Source: Glandiceps talaboti (taxonomy: Eukaryota > Hemichordata > Enteropneusta > Spengelidae). Taken from it: a DNA stretch of 64,000 bases. The notes under the pieces were generated by a model, which did not search any database, was not told where the DNA came from, and was given only the letters and a program-made list of their open reading frames with translations. The stretch is taken from positions 496,001 to 560,000 of the forward strand of contig NC_135551.1 in assembly GCF_964340395.1 (NCBI RefSeq), read 5' to 3'. Of this stretch, positions 11,851 through 22,081 are shown piece after piece (positions within the stretch are counted from its first letter, which is position 1; every line of letters begins with the position of its first letter). Both the position numbers and the translations under genes were made by a program.

Positions 11851-12246
11851 AGATTATCAACTATTACACAAAGAAACTGATAGACATTACATTATTAGTT
11901 CCAGGGCACCCTCTATGGGCGACCTGGAACTATTGATTTACTGTGGTTTCTTACTTTCTATCCACTTCCGGTTTACAACTCTTTGCATTGTGGCCAACGC
12001 TACCCGTTGGGGACCCCCTACCTCCGTCGCTATTTGCGTAAGCTAAAAACTTTTGATAGCTGACAATATCGTGTTGGAGGTGGTACTGTACTAAAAGTCG
12101 TGGAGTTGAGGAGTCGTGTTTAAATGCTGACTCAGTCCACCAGAAGCACATGGTGAACAGGAACGTTCTGGAAGCGTGATTAGTGATCACACTCACCTAT
12201 TGGAAATGCACATGTCATGCAAACATATTACAGCTACCATGATCCT

Positions 12247-12288
<42 letters not shown>

Positions 12289-12290
12289 GG
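11851..12290. other. Unassigned sequence with ATT microsatellite
   Basis: Low-copy-looking sequence with an inverted pair TAGTTCCAGG...CCTGGAACTA at 11889-11937, ending in an ATT trinucleotide run (12250-12288). The related phrase CCCTGGAACTA recurs at 16691. No gene was recognised. Confidence 0.4.
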
Positions 12291-12701
12291 GGCCGTGTCA
12301 TTTTAAAACTGACGCACGACAAACGTAATTCCTTCATTTAGGGGGTAGGGGGTAAGAGTTCATTTCGTTTTGTGTGCGTCAAAATCGCAATGAGGATTTT
12401 TCATTCTTACTAAAATGGAATCAAACGAGGCAATACTATTTTTCTTTGCCGACATACACGTCATATCACAACTATAAATGATGGTACGTGGCGAACACAC
12501 ATGTCTACCAATTTCTTGCGACTAGGATGATAAGTGTACAGCCCAAGCAAGGCATTACACTTATTGTATGTAGACATTACCTCATTTAAAGTGTATGTAA
12601 ATAGGTTTCCAAAGTTTCCGACTTTTTGCCTGGAAAGTTTTCATAGGTGATTAAAGATTTGTGTGACATTTTTGACAAAAGTACGATATTAATTACGAAA
12701 A

Positions 12702-12971
12702 ATGGATTTTTTTGGAAAAATTCCGGAAATTGCCGAAGTTGTTTATGTATTTCATGACGTCACAACCGGAACGAACTTCGATTACATAACAAGCGATAGC
12801 GATTCTAGTGGAATCACGTTCTACTATTTAGAAGTCGAAATTTACAATGATAACAATACATGCAGTACTAGTGATGACGAAGAAGATGTGGTAGTGAAGG
12901 ATGCTTGTATTGTACCATATATGTATGAACCACTACCACAACCAGGACTACAGCCAAACAACAATCATTGA
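12702..12971 (+). CDS. Short acidic ORF inside the TA-flanked transposon
   Basis: The 89-residue frame begins ATGGATTTTTTTGG and runs to TGA. It is acidic in the middle (SDSDSSG, STSDDEEDVVVKD) and ends with PYMYEPLPQPGLQP. Short acidic N-termini followed by a Y-x-x-E-P motif occur in proteins of some invertebrate DNA transposons, but this link is from memory and weak. The downstream sequence (GATGTTATTGTCGAC...) may be a further exon or decay. It may be only the 5' part of a longer broken gene. Confidence 0.35.
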   Translation: MDFFGKIPEIAEVVYVFHDVTTGTNFDYITSDSDSSGITFYYLEVEIYNDNNTCSTSDDEEDVVVKDACIVPYMYEPLPQPGLQPNNNH

Positions 12972-13402
12972 CGATGTTATTGTCGACAAACTAAATAATA
13001 CTGACCAGTAAGTTATGATAATAAAAAGTAGATATTTTAAATTAGCAGATGAATGAAAAAATGGGTCGAAATTTCGAAAGTAGTTGTCCCATTGAGATCA
13101 TAACACAGCAACAGTAGTACTATTTAGGGGGGTTATATTGACTTACTGACTACACAGTGTGTGTACGTATGCTAACTGTGTTTGAACCGCCATTCATATA
13201 TTTCATGAGAATGTCTATGTAATTGAAGGTCTGTTCGGTTGTCAATCTTTAAAGGATTTTGTGAAGTCATCATTACCAGAAAATAAGCACATTGTCGCAC
13301 CACTTTAGACAACACTTCCTGACGAGAAACTATTTTTTCCTTTTTAGTGGCCTACAAAAATATGCCAATAAAATAAAACTAAAAGCTACATTAGTAATAT
13401 TT

Positions 13403-13625
13403 TCAGGACAGGTGCGCCTTGGTATCGCAAATGTGTGTACCAAGTTATAATGAATTTAAAGCGTGCATTCTTGAGATATAGCCTAATTCCCTAAAACCAT
13501 TAATTACGTAAATTGCTCATTAATATTCACGGGATTTTTACCAAAACCTACTCAAGTCTTGCCATTACCGTACGGAATACGTCTTCAAAATTTCGACTTC
13601 CACCCACTAAATACATCTCTTCCTT
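13403..13625. repeat. Family C repeat fragment
   Basis: The fragment matches the modules at 50740-51650: GGACAGGTGCGCCTTGG, ATATAGCCTAATTCCC, AACCATTAATTACGTAAATT and TTGCCATTACC. It is a truncated copy nested in the TA-flanked transposon. Confidence 0.65.
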
Positions 13626-14639
13626 ACAGAAGAAAAAAAATGGACGCCGCGATCGTGATCCGGCAGTGACGCAATTTTCCAAAGACTCCCGAAGCAAAAT
13701 GCTCATCGCAGATTTCCAAAAAATTCAATTTTTTACTATTAATATCGTACTTTTGTCAAAAATGTCATACAAATCTTTAATCACCTATGAAAACTACGTC
13801 ATTTGCAGGCAAAAAGTCGGAAAATTTGGAAACCTATTCACTGCAACTCTCGGTTTTTAAAACGTCCGGATCTGACATAGCTTTACATTTTAGGATTTAT
13901 TTAGCTAATTCCAAATTCTAGACGGGTTAGCTGTTTAGACATGAGGAGATTCATCGTACCCAAATAAAAACAACACTGCACGCCACTACGTAGGTAACGC
14001 CATGTGATCTTGTCAACGAAAGTTAACGAAGTGGGTGCGTGGTCAGAGCCGATCGTTCAATCGTAGTGGCAACTTTTAAAGGACCTTCACGATAATTGGT
14101 TTGAATAGACTATTTGGAGAGGACGTTGCCAAAATCCACCTACGCGAAGGTTCTAAGTTAGGCCAGGTTGGGGTATAACGTGAAACTAATACGAATGTAA
14201 ATTCGGAAATTACCGATGAGATGTCACATGTTTGTCGTGACCTCTAAACTTGGACTAAATTATCGTAGATAGCGTGGTAATGGACAGTATCGTTATTTTG
14301 CGGGTTGACAGGCCTAACTGCGGGTCAATTTGCGGGTTGTTCAAACGACAATTACTTGTATAAAATCATCCAAAATATATAAAAGTTTACAAAAAATAAT
14401 GAAACAACTATCAGTAAGAGTTGTCTCAGAGATAAGTTGGTCCACTGTCATCTTTGTTACAGTAAATAGTTAATGTTATGCAATCATTTAAAGTACATTG
14501 TAATAGTGGAATTGAAATATTTTCTGAGGTCAATGATATGCTAACTATAATCATTGTTTTAAAATAGCCATCACGTTTAGGGGTGGGGGTATACACAACA
14601 ATTTTCTTTGATTTTGAAAATTGAGTAAAAAAAATAGCG

Positions 14640-14765
14640 ACCCGCAGCGGCCCGCAACCCGCACAACAGTTACATTCCCAGGCCCGCAGCGACCCGTAGC
14701 AGCCCACAACCTGAACAAAGTTACCCGCAGCGACCCGCAGCAGCCCGCAACCCGCACAATAGTTA
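14640..14765. repeat. GC-rich CCCGCAGCGACCCGCA repeat
   Basis: Three imperfect units of CCGCAGCGACCCGCAGCAG followed by CCCGCAACCCGCACAA and ACAGTTACA. The inverse theme (GCGGGTT) appears at 14300-14340, so the pair could be subterminal repeats of a nested element. Frames across it are artefacts. Confidence 0.6.
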
Positions 14766-15539
14766 CACTCGGTATTGCGAACGTTTATTTCGGCACTAGT
14801 AACAGGTTGATCGTTCGACTGATGTTGATTCAATCCTTCTACTGTATACTGGGTAATTATTGCACAGTCTTGTTGGGAGATCACGGTGATTACGCGCAGT
14901 TTAATTTTCGCGCAAGGCCGTCAACGCATCAGTGGATTTTTTGTGTGAACATAAACAATAGGTTGAGCTGAGAACAATGAAATTTGACACTGATTGATGG
15001 GCAGTATTGCTCTGTCGGCATCCGTCAGTTGCAGTGCTCTATTGTTTACAACTGCGAACATACTGTGACACGTTGACTTGTGACAAATGTAGGTGTTAAT
15101 TTGTTCAATTATGTACCAGACAAGTTACCAGATCACAGAATACGAAAGTCGGGTAGCTCACAGCCTCAAAGCAGGAGCCGTCAACACACATGTGTCAATA
15201 TGGTAGTCACACGTTTTCTTGAAACACTAATCAAATCACGTCAGTGTCTCTGTTTTGCGTCTTTTTGGAATGAAGTTCAAAAGGTCACGTTGGTTACATT
15301 TTGAAATTCTCAGTATCCGAAGTCACAGAGAATCATTAGATTGCTACACGTTACTTTTAATACTGTATATGATTCTTTTATCAATAAAATGGCATGAACA
15401 ACCAAGCAAACAAAAATACCTGAACCAGTTTAGGGATATTGGTAGTATGAAATGAGTGAGGTTACTAGTATTTTTTGTTTTTTGCTTTTATCGACAAGGA
15501 ATGTGTTATAGTCACACTTATACATGTCGACATCATTTC

Positions 15540-15572
<33 letters not shown>

Positions 15573-15635
15573 CATACATACATACATACATACATACACA
15601 TTTATACATACATACATACATACATACATACAAAG
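15540..15635 (+). repeat. CATA tetranucleotide microsatellite
   Basis: About 22 copies of CATA with two interruptions, giving spurious His-Thr-Tyr-Ile open frames. Confidence 0.95.
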
Positions 15636-15785
15636 TGAATGAGTGGAGATCTAGCTTTATACTGCGTGTGGTTACAGACTACAATTCAAGTGCTAGTTTT
15701 TGGAGGATGTGCTCTTTTTGGAGGATGTGGTGGCACTGAAAAGGGCCGTTTGAATCATGCCTTCAAATTGAAGGCGATGAAGAAG

Positions 15786-16034
15786 TTATACAGTGACACT
15801 GTATTGAAGGGCCGTACATCGGAGGAGATTTCTTATTGCCATTTCCTTACTCTCGTGTAAACGGAACCCGAGGTTGCATACCTGGGCCCTACCCACTCTA
15901 CGAGAGTGAAAGAAGGCGTTCTCCTTTGGCTTGATCAGGTAACGGTCATCGGATGAAAACCCGAGATCCATTACCTTCGCCAAAACCCTGGCCGCATTCC
16001 TCTTCAGACTCGTTACTTTCTTTCCATCGTCCAT
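15786..16034 (-). CDS. Exon-like ORF of unknown function in the TA-flanked transposon
   Basis: The frame starts ATGGACGATGG at 16034 and reads MDDGKKVTSLKRNAARVLAK then VMDLGFSSDDRYLIKPKENA. It has normal-looking amino acid composition and is locally more GC-rich than its surroundings. A splice-donor-like GGCCCAG|GTATGC follows at about 15886-15880, so the coding part may end there. It may belong to the transposon's own gene. No family was recognised. Confidence 0.3.
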   Translation of the reverse strand: MDDGKKVTSLKRNAARVLAKVMDLGFSSDDRYLIKPKENAFFHSRRVGRAQVCNLGFRLHESKEMAIRNLLRCTALQYSVTV

Positions 16035-16552
16035 GCCGACTAATGCTACAGCGTTCCTATCGTACGAGTATTAACGTGAAAATGAAAAGTTCGATCGCCT
16101 GAAATAATTATTCAGTAATACTAGTTTAGTGATTCCAAACAGATTTATAGATGTTTTTACGTGATAGTTGAAACATGCACGTGAAAGCCGCCGCCGCGTC
16201 AACGTGTTCATCACTGTCGTGGTGCGATGTCACAGTCAAAATCAACTTGTATAAATTACGAAACGCGAATATAAATGACTCGACAGAAACAACTTGAAGG
16301 TTAAAAAGCATGAGAACTGGTAAATACAATTTCCAGTTGAAACTGTGTTTTGCAGAGACAGCAAAATGTTTTACAAGTTGAATTAGAGTTTGTTGTGTTT
16401 ATTGATGTCATGGTATATGATATAAACACACATGTAGGACAGGTCGTTCATTTTCCCATTTCGCATTAAGACATTTTGTTTTGAGGGGGGGGGGGTAAAC
16501 TAAAACGAAGAAATTACGTTTCTTGTGCGTCAGTTTTAAAATGACACGGCCC

Positions 16553-16914
16553 TAACATACCAGATGTCTCCCAACCCTTAGGCATGTAACCTTGTTTCAC
16601 TGCCACACTATCCTACCCTCAATATATCCACTATCGGCCAATTTACACCAATCCAATCATCATCTGATTGCCTCTTCATCTCCCCAACTGTGCCCTGGAA
16701 CTACGCTTTTGCTTGCAAATGCATACGAGTCTTTTGATGGAATTTTAGAGAATACAGAACACAATGGTAGTGAGATGTATCGTACATTTAATCATGTTGT
16801 GACCTTAAAACAATGATTATAGATATGTTAAAATATGTACTCAGTAATATAATAAGCTCATCTTGCATAGGAATAATAGTGTTATGTTTAGACTTCAAAA
16901 ACTTTTGTTAAAGA
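16553..16914. other. Unassigned sequence
   Basis: Flanking DNA between the TA-flanked transposon and a minisatellite. No gene or repeat family was recognised beyond the short phrase CCCTGGAACTA shared with 11889-11937. Confidence 0.4.
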
Positions 16915-17165
16915 GAGTGGGTCTCACTCACTCACATCAAAGTCAGTCTGTGTTATGGGCCACGCTCACTCACATCATATCAAAGTCAGTCTGTGTTATG
17001 GGCCACACTCACTCACAAGGGCCACACTCACTCACATCAAAGTCAGTCTGTGTAATGGGCCACACTCACTCACATCAAAGTCAGCCAGTCTGTGTTATGG
17101 GTCTCACTCATATCAAAGTCAGTCTGTGTTATGGGTCACACTCATTCACATCAAAGTCACTCACT
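16915..17165 (+). repeat. Minisatellite of about 38 bp
   Basis: Six to seven units of CACTCACTCACATCAAAGTC followed by AGTCTGTGTTATGGGCCA, with small length changes. Open frames of HSHQSQS type across it are spurious. Confidence 0.9.
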
Positions 17166-17169
17166 CTGT

Positions 17170-17905
17170 ATCTGTATCTGTATAATACTGCAGAGTAACT
17201 CAAAAATTGAGCAGTAATCCTGCAGGTGCGCAGTCTCTAGTCATAATGAGTTGGTATTTCTGCTAAACCAGATTTAAATTGATCTAAATTTGTGCAGGTT
17301 ACAGTGTTACCAGGTAAGTGATTCCAGTCAATAATAGTTCGTGGGATGAAGGAATGTTTGAAAGTGTCTGTTTTACATGCTTTTATCAGTAAAGTTTTTG
17401 AATGTGATTTCCTGGATGTACGAGGGTTGAATTTTACATGGGTTTCAGCAGGGATTGCAACTAGGTCATTTATGATTCTAAACATGAGCTGAAGTCGTTG
17501 TTCTCTTCTTCGCACAGATAGTGGTTTCCATTTAAGTTCCTTTAACATGGTGGTGACACTGCTTTCCCTTCTATAGTCATTATTGATGAAACGTGCAGCA
17601 CGTCTTTGTATGTTTTCCAGTTTGGTGATATCCTTGATGAGATAGGGGTCCCATACTACAGAGGCATAGTCCATGATTGAACAAACAAGAGATGTATATG
17701 CTGTTTGCTTTATGGTTGAGTTACAATGGCGAAGATTCCTCCTGATGAAACCAAGTGTTGATGATGCCTTATTGCTGACTTTGTTGATATGGGTGGTCCA
17801 TTTAAGGTTTTTACTAATTGTAATGCCTAAGTAGGGATTTTCAGTGACATTTTCCAGGGGGAATCCGGATATGAGTGAGCGATGGATTTTGGCCATTAAA
17901 ACTAC
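17170..17905 (-). mobile_element. Non-LTR retrotransposon 3' fragment (LINE ORF2 C-terminus)
   Basis: A 219-residue open frame (17237-17896) matches the region after the reverse transcriptase of CR1/Jockey-type LINEs. It contains YLGITISKNLKWTTHINK, LGFIRRNL, TAYTSLVCSIMDYASVVWDP and LENIQRRAARFI, and ends near FKSGL. That region is the thumb and C-terminal part of ORF2. The element is 5' truncated, as is usual. The frame is intact, so the insertion is fairly young. The 3' end is near 17165, where a GATACA-rich tail abuts the minisatellite. Confidence 0.88.
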
Positions 17906-18364
17906 TCTTTCTACAGTAAGTGCTATGCTACAACATTCTATAAAGCTTCACATTACACATTGTGGTTGGCCAGGAGATCACTAACAGCAATGGGAAATGT
18001 AAGGGCAAAGTTTTGAGATTTTTGTTCCTACAGACAATTGTTGGAATACAACAGAACATATGCAATAAGTTATTTTTTCTCATTGATTGCTATTTGGACT
18101 TTGTTTAGTTAACAATGGCCAGTGATTTTTAGCATTCTAATGTAATAGCCTCCATCTAACATTTTCGTTGAAACAAAAGTCATCATCAAAACATGCAAAG
18201 CTGTACAATTACTTACCCAATGCTTTGAATATCACTGACAAAGTGGGCACGAAGGCTATGCGATGTATTCCATGCATGCACGACTAACCAGCTAATGACT
18301 GATGAGGGCTGCCTTAAATTTCCTTGGCATACATGTATGCGACATGTGTGATGGGCGATGTACA
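17906..18364. other. Unassigned sequence
   Basis: No gene, terminal repeat or tandem array was recognised in this stretch. Confidence 0.4.
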
Positions 18365-18491
18365 ATACCGAAAACCATTAATTACGTAAATTGCTCATTA
18401 ATATTTATGGGATGTTTACTAAAATCTAATCAGTTCTTGCCATTACCCTACGAAACATGTCTATGAAATTTCGTTCGAATTGATGCAGCCG
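18365..18491. repeat. Family C repeat fragment abutting B2
   Basis: AACCATTAATTACGTAAATT, GCTCATTAATATT and TTGCCATTACC match 13490-13600 and 51240-51420. It runs straight into the family B hairpin, so two families are joined here. Confidence 0.6.
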
Positions 18492-18554
18492 TTTTTTAGC
18501 ACAACTGAACCGAGGTTCAGTAGTGCTATAGGGATCGCCCGGCGTCTGTCTGTC

Positions 18555-18620
<66 letters not shown>

Positions 18621-19515
18621 CAACTTAAAGTAAAAAACCGCTGAACCGATTGCCACGATATTTGGTGGGTCCATTACCTTGGGTGTCTAGTTGGGAAATT
18701 GTTCAAATCAAAATGATCGCATCACAGGTGTGTGATTTGGGTAAAAAAATGTGATATTTGGTCAAAAAACTTAAACTCAGAAACTACTGGGCAGATTGGT
18801 GCGAAATTTGATGGGATTAATAGTCTACAGGGATTAATAGACAATTGAATAAACGTTCAAAAAATGTATGTAAATTTGCCTAGCAACAAGACCACGCCCA
18901 TAACAACAGCCAAATAATCATGTATATTGCAAAGATAACAACAGGAATAGAGAGACAAATGAATAAACATACAAAAAATGTATGCAACTGTCCCTAGCAA
19001 CAAGACCACGCCCAAAGCAACAGCCAAATGATCACATATATTGCGAAGATAACAATGGGGATTGATAGACAATTGAATAAACATTCAAAAAATGTATGTA
19101 AATATGCCTAGCAACAAGACCACGTCCATAGCAACAGCCAAATGAGAAGCATATATCGTAAAGATAGCAACATGGTTGGATAGGCAACTGGATAGTCATT
19201 CACATATTGTTAGCATGTTAGCGTTTTTAAAAACTGTACAGTTGGCGGTATTTTTCAAAAATGATGACAAACATACACACACATTTATGCCCTAAAGTAT
19301 ATCCTTCCTTACCGAAGGAAAAAATCACGAGCAAGATTATTTTGATATTTGGTAGGGATGTTGATTTAGTGTTTTGTTAGAATACTGTTCAAGGAATAAT
19401 ATACATATCTGCCTAGCAACAAAACCATGCCCACAGGAACATCCAAACGGTGTTGCATAATGCAAAAGTAACGAGACATGGATAGGCAGATGAATAAACA
19501 TTCAAAAAATGTATG
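18492..19515 (-). repeat. HINE-like repeat family B, copy B2
   Basis: The hairpin AGCACAACTGAACCGAGGTT pairs with AGTAGTGCT. It is followed by CTGT and GT microsatellites (18545-18618), AT-rich CTTAAACTCAGAAACTACTG modules, and tail modules of about 114 bp at about 18880, 18994 and 19107. Each tail module has CCTAGCAACAAGACCACGCC then CATAGCAACAGCC. It is the clearest copy of the family. Confidence 0.75.
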
Positions 19516-19998
19516 CAAATATGCATTTGATTTGATTTGATTTATTTCAGCACCCGAAAATAAACATTCAGTACACAGAAAACAATTTCAAAAGACAAAA
19601 TAAACGTTATTGTGCTGGGATAACACAGAAAAGTTAAAAACTTATTCCACTGTGGTCCCACATAGAACAGACAAACTCAATTTTACCAAAGATACAGATT
19701 AAACTCACAAGGGACAACAACAATCAATAAAAAGGAAATCATCCTTTACACATCGATCCATTGAAATCATAAATATCCTTTCAACCTTTTCCTAAAAAGA
19801 GTACCAGAAGATACGCTCTGTACATTTCTTGGCACTTTGTTCCATTATACACTGGCTGTATAAAAAAAACTATTCTGATAAAACCGAGCCTCACCTGGAA
19901 TAAAAATAGAATAGGGACCGGATCGGATAGATACTTCGGTGCCAATCCTGCTCTAACTCTATGTACATGCTTGAGCTTAATATATGAAACCCTGTGGC
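19516..19998 (-). mobile_element. Decayed LINE 3' end
   Basis: Read on the - strand, the sequence keeps short pieces such as HRVRAGLAPKYLSDPVP and FFIQPVYNGTKC. It ends in AAATAAATCAAATCAAATCA, a polyadenylation-like signal followed by a short tandem tail, as at non-LTR 3' ends. The frame is broken. It interrupts a family B module at 19515. Confidence 0.5.
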
Positions 19999-20260
19999 TG
20001 ACGGGGGGGGGGGGGCATTGTACAACCGACATTTGTAATAATTGCCGAAATTTGTCATAACGCCGATATTTGTAATAAAAGTCACGTTTTTCGTGTATTA
20101 AAACCGACATTTGTAATAATTGCCGAAATTTGTAATAATTTCTATGAACGACAAATGTAATAAAAATTGCCGATATTTGTAATAAATTTCACACAAAAAA
20201 ATGTAATAAAATTGCCGAAATTTGTAATAAAAAATTATATTAAGGAGGGCCCTTCCTTTC
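19999..20260. repeat. Array of CCGAAATTTGTAATAA motifs
   Basis: After a run of Gs, the motifs CCGACATTTGTAATAATTGC and CGAAATTTGTAATAA, with their near inverses (GACAAATGTAATAA), recur about nine times. The paired motif occurs at about 20029 and 20103. It looks like the subterminal repeats of a small DNA element, but no termini were identified. Confidence 0.5.
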
Positions 20261-20404
20261 ACACTAAAACATGGGTTATCTAAATAAAGAAATACAAGAT
20301 CGCAAAAACATCATCAAACGAAAGTGGATTTAACAAGCATTAATTGAATTGGTTAATATAATAATTAATTGAACAATTAAACAAGTTATTATTATTTCAA
20401 TCAA

Positions 20405-20409
20405 TCCGC

Positions 20410-20442
<33 letters not shown>

Positions 20443-20795
20443 TGTATGTATGTATGTATGTATGTATGTATGTATGTATGTATGTATGTATGGTATGTGA
20501 TGAGGAAGTTTAAGAATGATTGAACAAACAAACGAACAAATTAACGAACAAAGAAATGGATGAATGAATGAATGAATGAATGAACGAACGAACAAATTAA
20601 TTAATTAGTTAATTGATGGGTGGATGCCATTCATTTGAAGGAACTAATTAATTAATTGATGGATGGATGAATGAATGCATGAATGAATGAATGAATGAAT
20701 GAATGAATGAATGAATGAACGAACGAACAAATTAATTAATGGATGGTTGGTTGGTTGGATGGATGGATGAATGAATGAATGAATGTACACTGTGT
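20405..20795. repeat. Simple repeats: TATG, then ATGA/GATG
   Basis: A run of about 20 TATG units (20411-20492) is followed by AACGAACA-type and ATGAATGA tetranucleotide tracts (20550-20790), separated by ATTAATTAATTGATGG. This is simple-sequence DNA. Confidence 0.93.
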
Positions 20796-21591
20796 AATTC
20801 TTAGCGGAGTTTTGTTATATTTTGCAAGCTGCCGTGGATACTGAGCAATTCGACAGAATATATTAGAAAATATGTGTTCGCATGACATTTACATGAAATT
20901 TGTGAGATTTGTCGCCACTGATGTGTATCGATTTGACTTATACTATCAATGTTTGAGTACAGCAGCCCCCTTCCATATCATTACAGTGATTTTCTATTCT
21001 TCATTAATCTATTCAATTTTAGTGGCGTTTTCGAGGATGTGAGTAGTATAGAAAAGGAGAGTTCCAGCACAGTTCCATTTTAATCTATTATAAAGCAAAT
21101 AAAGTCTTATTTTTATATTAATTAATTTATTTAATATATTTATATAACTTGTTAAAAGGTAAAATAAATCTTATAGATAAAAATTGACTAAAAATTGACT
21201 AAATTTGTTATACCTATTATAAGTAAATTAAACCCTTAGTGGCCTCACTGCTACTCACGCTGTTATGAGTCAGCAAATCGCATTTTTCGTGCATATAGTA
21301 GTAAATGTATCTGTCTAATTGAACATGCCGCCTCAGGCAACCACAGGAATGTTTAAGTGTAGCAGGCCACTAAGGGTCACCAGGTTACCATGGTTACCAA
21401 GGTCAGTTGGCTAGGTTAATGCATTTTACAACATGTTACAACATGTTACAACTGTTTCACTCGTTACATACTGTTTCCAGGTCAGGTTACCATGGTTACC
21501 AAGGTCAGGGCGTTCAATTAGAGAGTTAAAAATAGATATGTATATACATACCAGTGTACCATTATACATAAAAGTGTAGCATAAATTCAAA
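20796..21591. other. AT-rich flank of the Polinton-like remnant, with a direct repeat
   Basis: A direct repeat with core GGTTACCATGGTTACCAAGG occurs at 21381 and 21485, about 104 bp apart. The tandem ACAACATGTT lies between them. No Polinton terminal inverted repeat was recognised. The stretch might be the promoter side of the ORF at 21592. Confidence 0.4.
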
Positions 21592-22017
21592 ATGTCAAAC
21601 TACTGTCCTGGATTATGGATTTGTCTTATGCGAGAGAATTGCCTCACTTGTGGTAGGTCGGCACCAGAATTCAAATGTGACAAGTGTAATAAACGCTTTA
21701 GACATAAACATAATTTTTTAAAACATATAAATATAAAATATTCCTGTGAGACTAGAAAACGTGAATATCCTGATGAATGTCTAACATGCAAACCTGTTTT
21801 TCCTGAGGTTACTTGCGATAAATGTGGATTTGCATATAAATATAAATGTCATTTAAAGATACATTTAAAGAGAAGTACACCTTGCGTTAAACAACCTAAG
21901 AGAGATTATATTTGTGAATGTGGTAAAGAATTAGGTAGTTATCCTACGTTATATATACATAAAAAGAAAAGTTGTAAGTTTAACAAGTTTACAAGGTTTA
22001 TAAGTTTTACAAGTTAA
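21592..22017 (+). CDS. Zinc-finger ORF upstream of the DNA polymerase remnant
   Basis: A 141-residue intact frame with repeated Cys/His pairs: CLTCGRSAPEFKCDKCNKRF then HNFLKH, CLTCKPVFPEVTCDKCGF then HLKIH, and a third CECGKELGS then YIHKKKSC. These are C2H2-like fingers preceded by CxxC knuckles. It has the same strand and AT-rich codon use as the polymerase pieces 65 bp downstream, so it is probably a cargo gene of the same Polinton/adintovirus-like element. Its specific function is unknown. Confidence 0.55.
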   Translation: MSNYCPGLWICLMRENCLTCGRSAPEFKCDKCNKRFRHKHNFLKHINIKYSCETRKREYPDECLTCKPVFPEVTCDKCGFAYKYKCHLKIHLKRSTPCVKQPKRDYICECGKELGSYPTLYIHKKKSCKFNKFTRFISFTS

Positions 22018-22081
22018 GAAGAAAAAAGCAATTGAACTAATAAATTTATATATGAATATTCAAATCTTTTGATTATACAAT

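Larger units (their letters stand above)
12597..13848. repeat. Internal inverted repeat pair (arms 12597-12722 and 13715-13848)
   Basis: Two arms of about 125 bp match in inverted orientation. Shared blocks include AATAGGTTTCCAAA, TCATAGGTGATTAAAGATTT and TTTGACAAAAGTACGATATT. The acidic ORF at 12702 starts at the inner edge of the left arm. The pair may mark a smaller element nested in the TA-flanked transposon, or an internal duplication. Confidence 0.75.
12291..16552. mobile_element. DNA transposon with GGGCCGTGTCA terminal inverted repeats and TA flanks
   Basis: The left end is GGGCCGTGTCATTTTAAAAC then TGACGCAC. The right end is its inverse (16505-16552), and about 50 bp can be aligned. 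TA precedes the left end and follows the right end, consistent with a TA target duplication. The total is about 4.26 kb. The interior holds an acidic short ORF (12702-12971), an internal inverted pair, a family C fragment, GC-rich CCCGCA repeats, a CATA microsatellite and an exon-like ORF on the - strand (15786-16034). No transposase catalytic motif was recognised. TA flanks occur in Tc1/mariner and in ISL2EU-type elements; the superfamily is not resolved. Confidence 0.75.

Noticed and set aside
14426-14971. Overlapping ORFs on both strands around the CCCGCA repeats
   Set aside because: GC-rich repeats lack stops in several frames. The composition is repeat-driven and no domain is visible.
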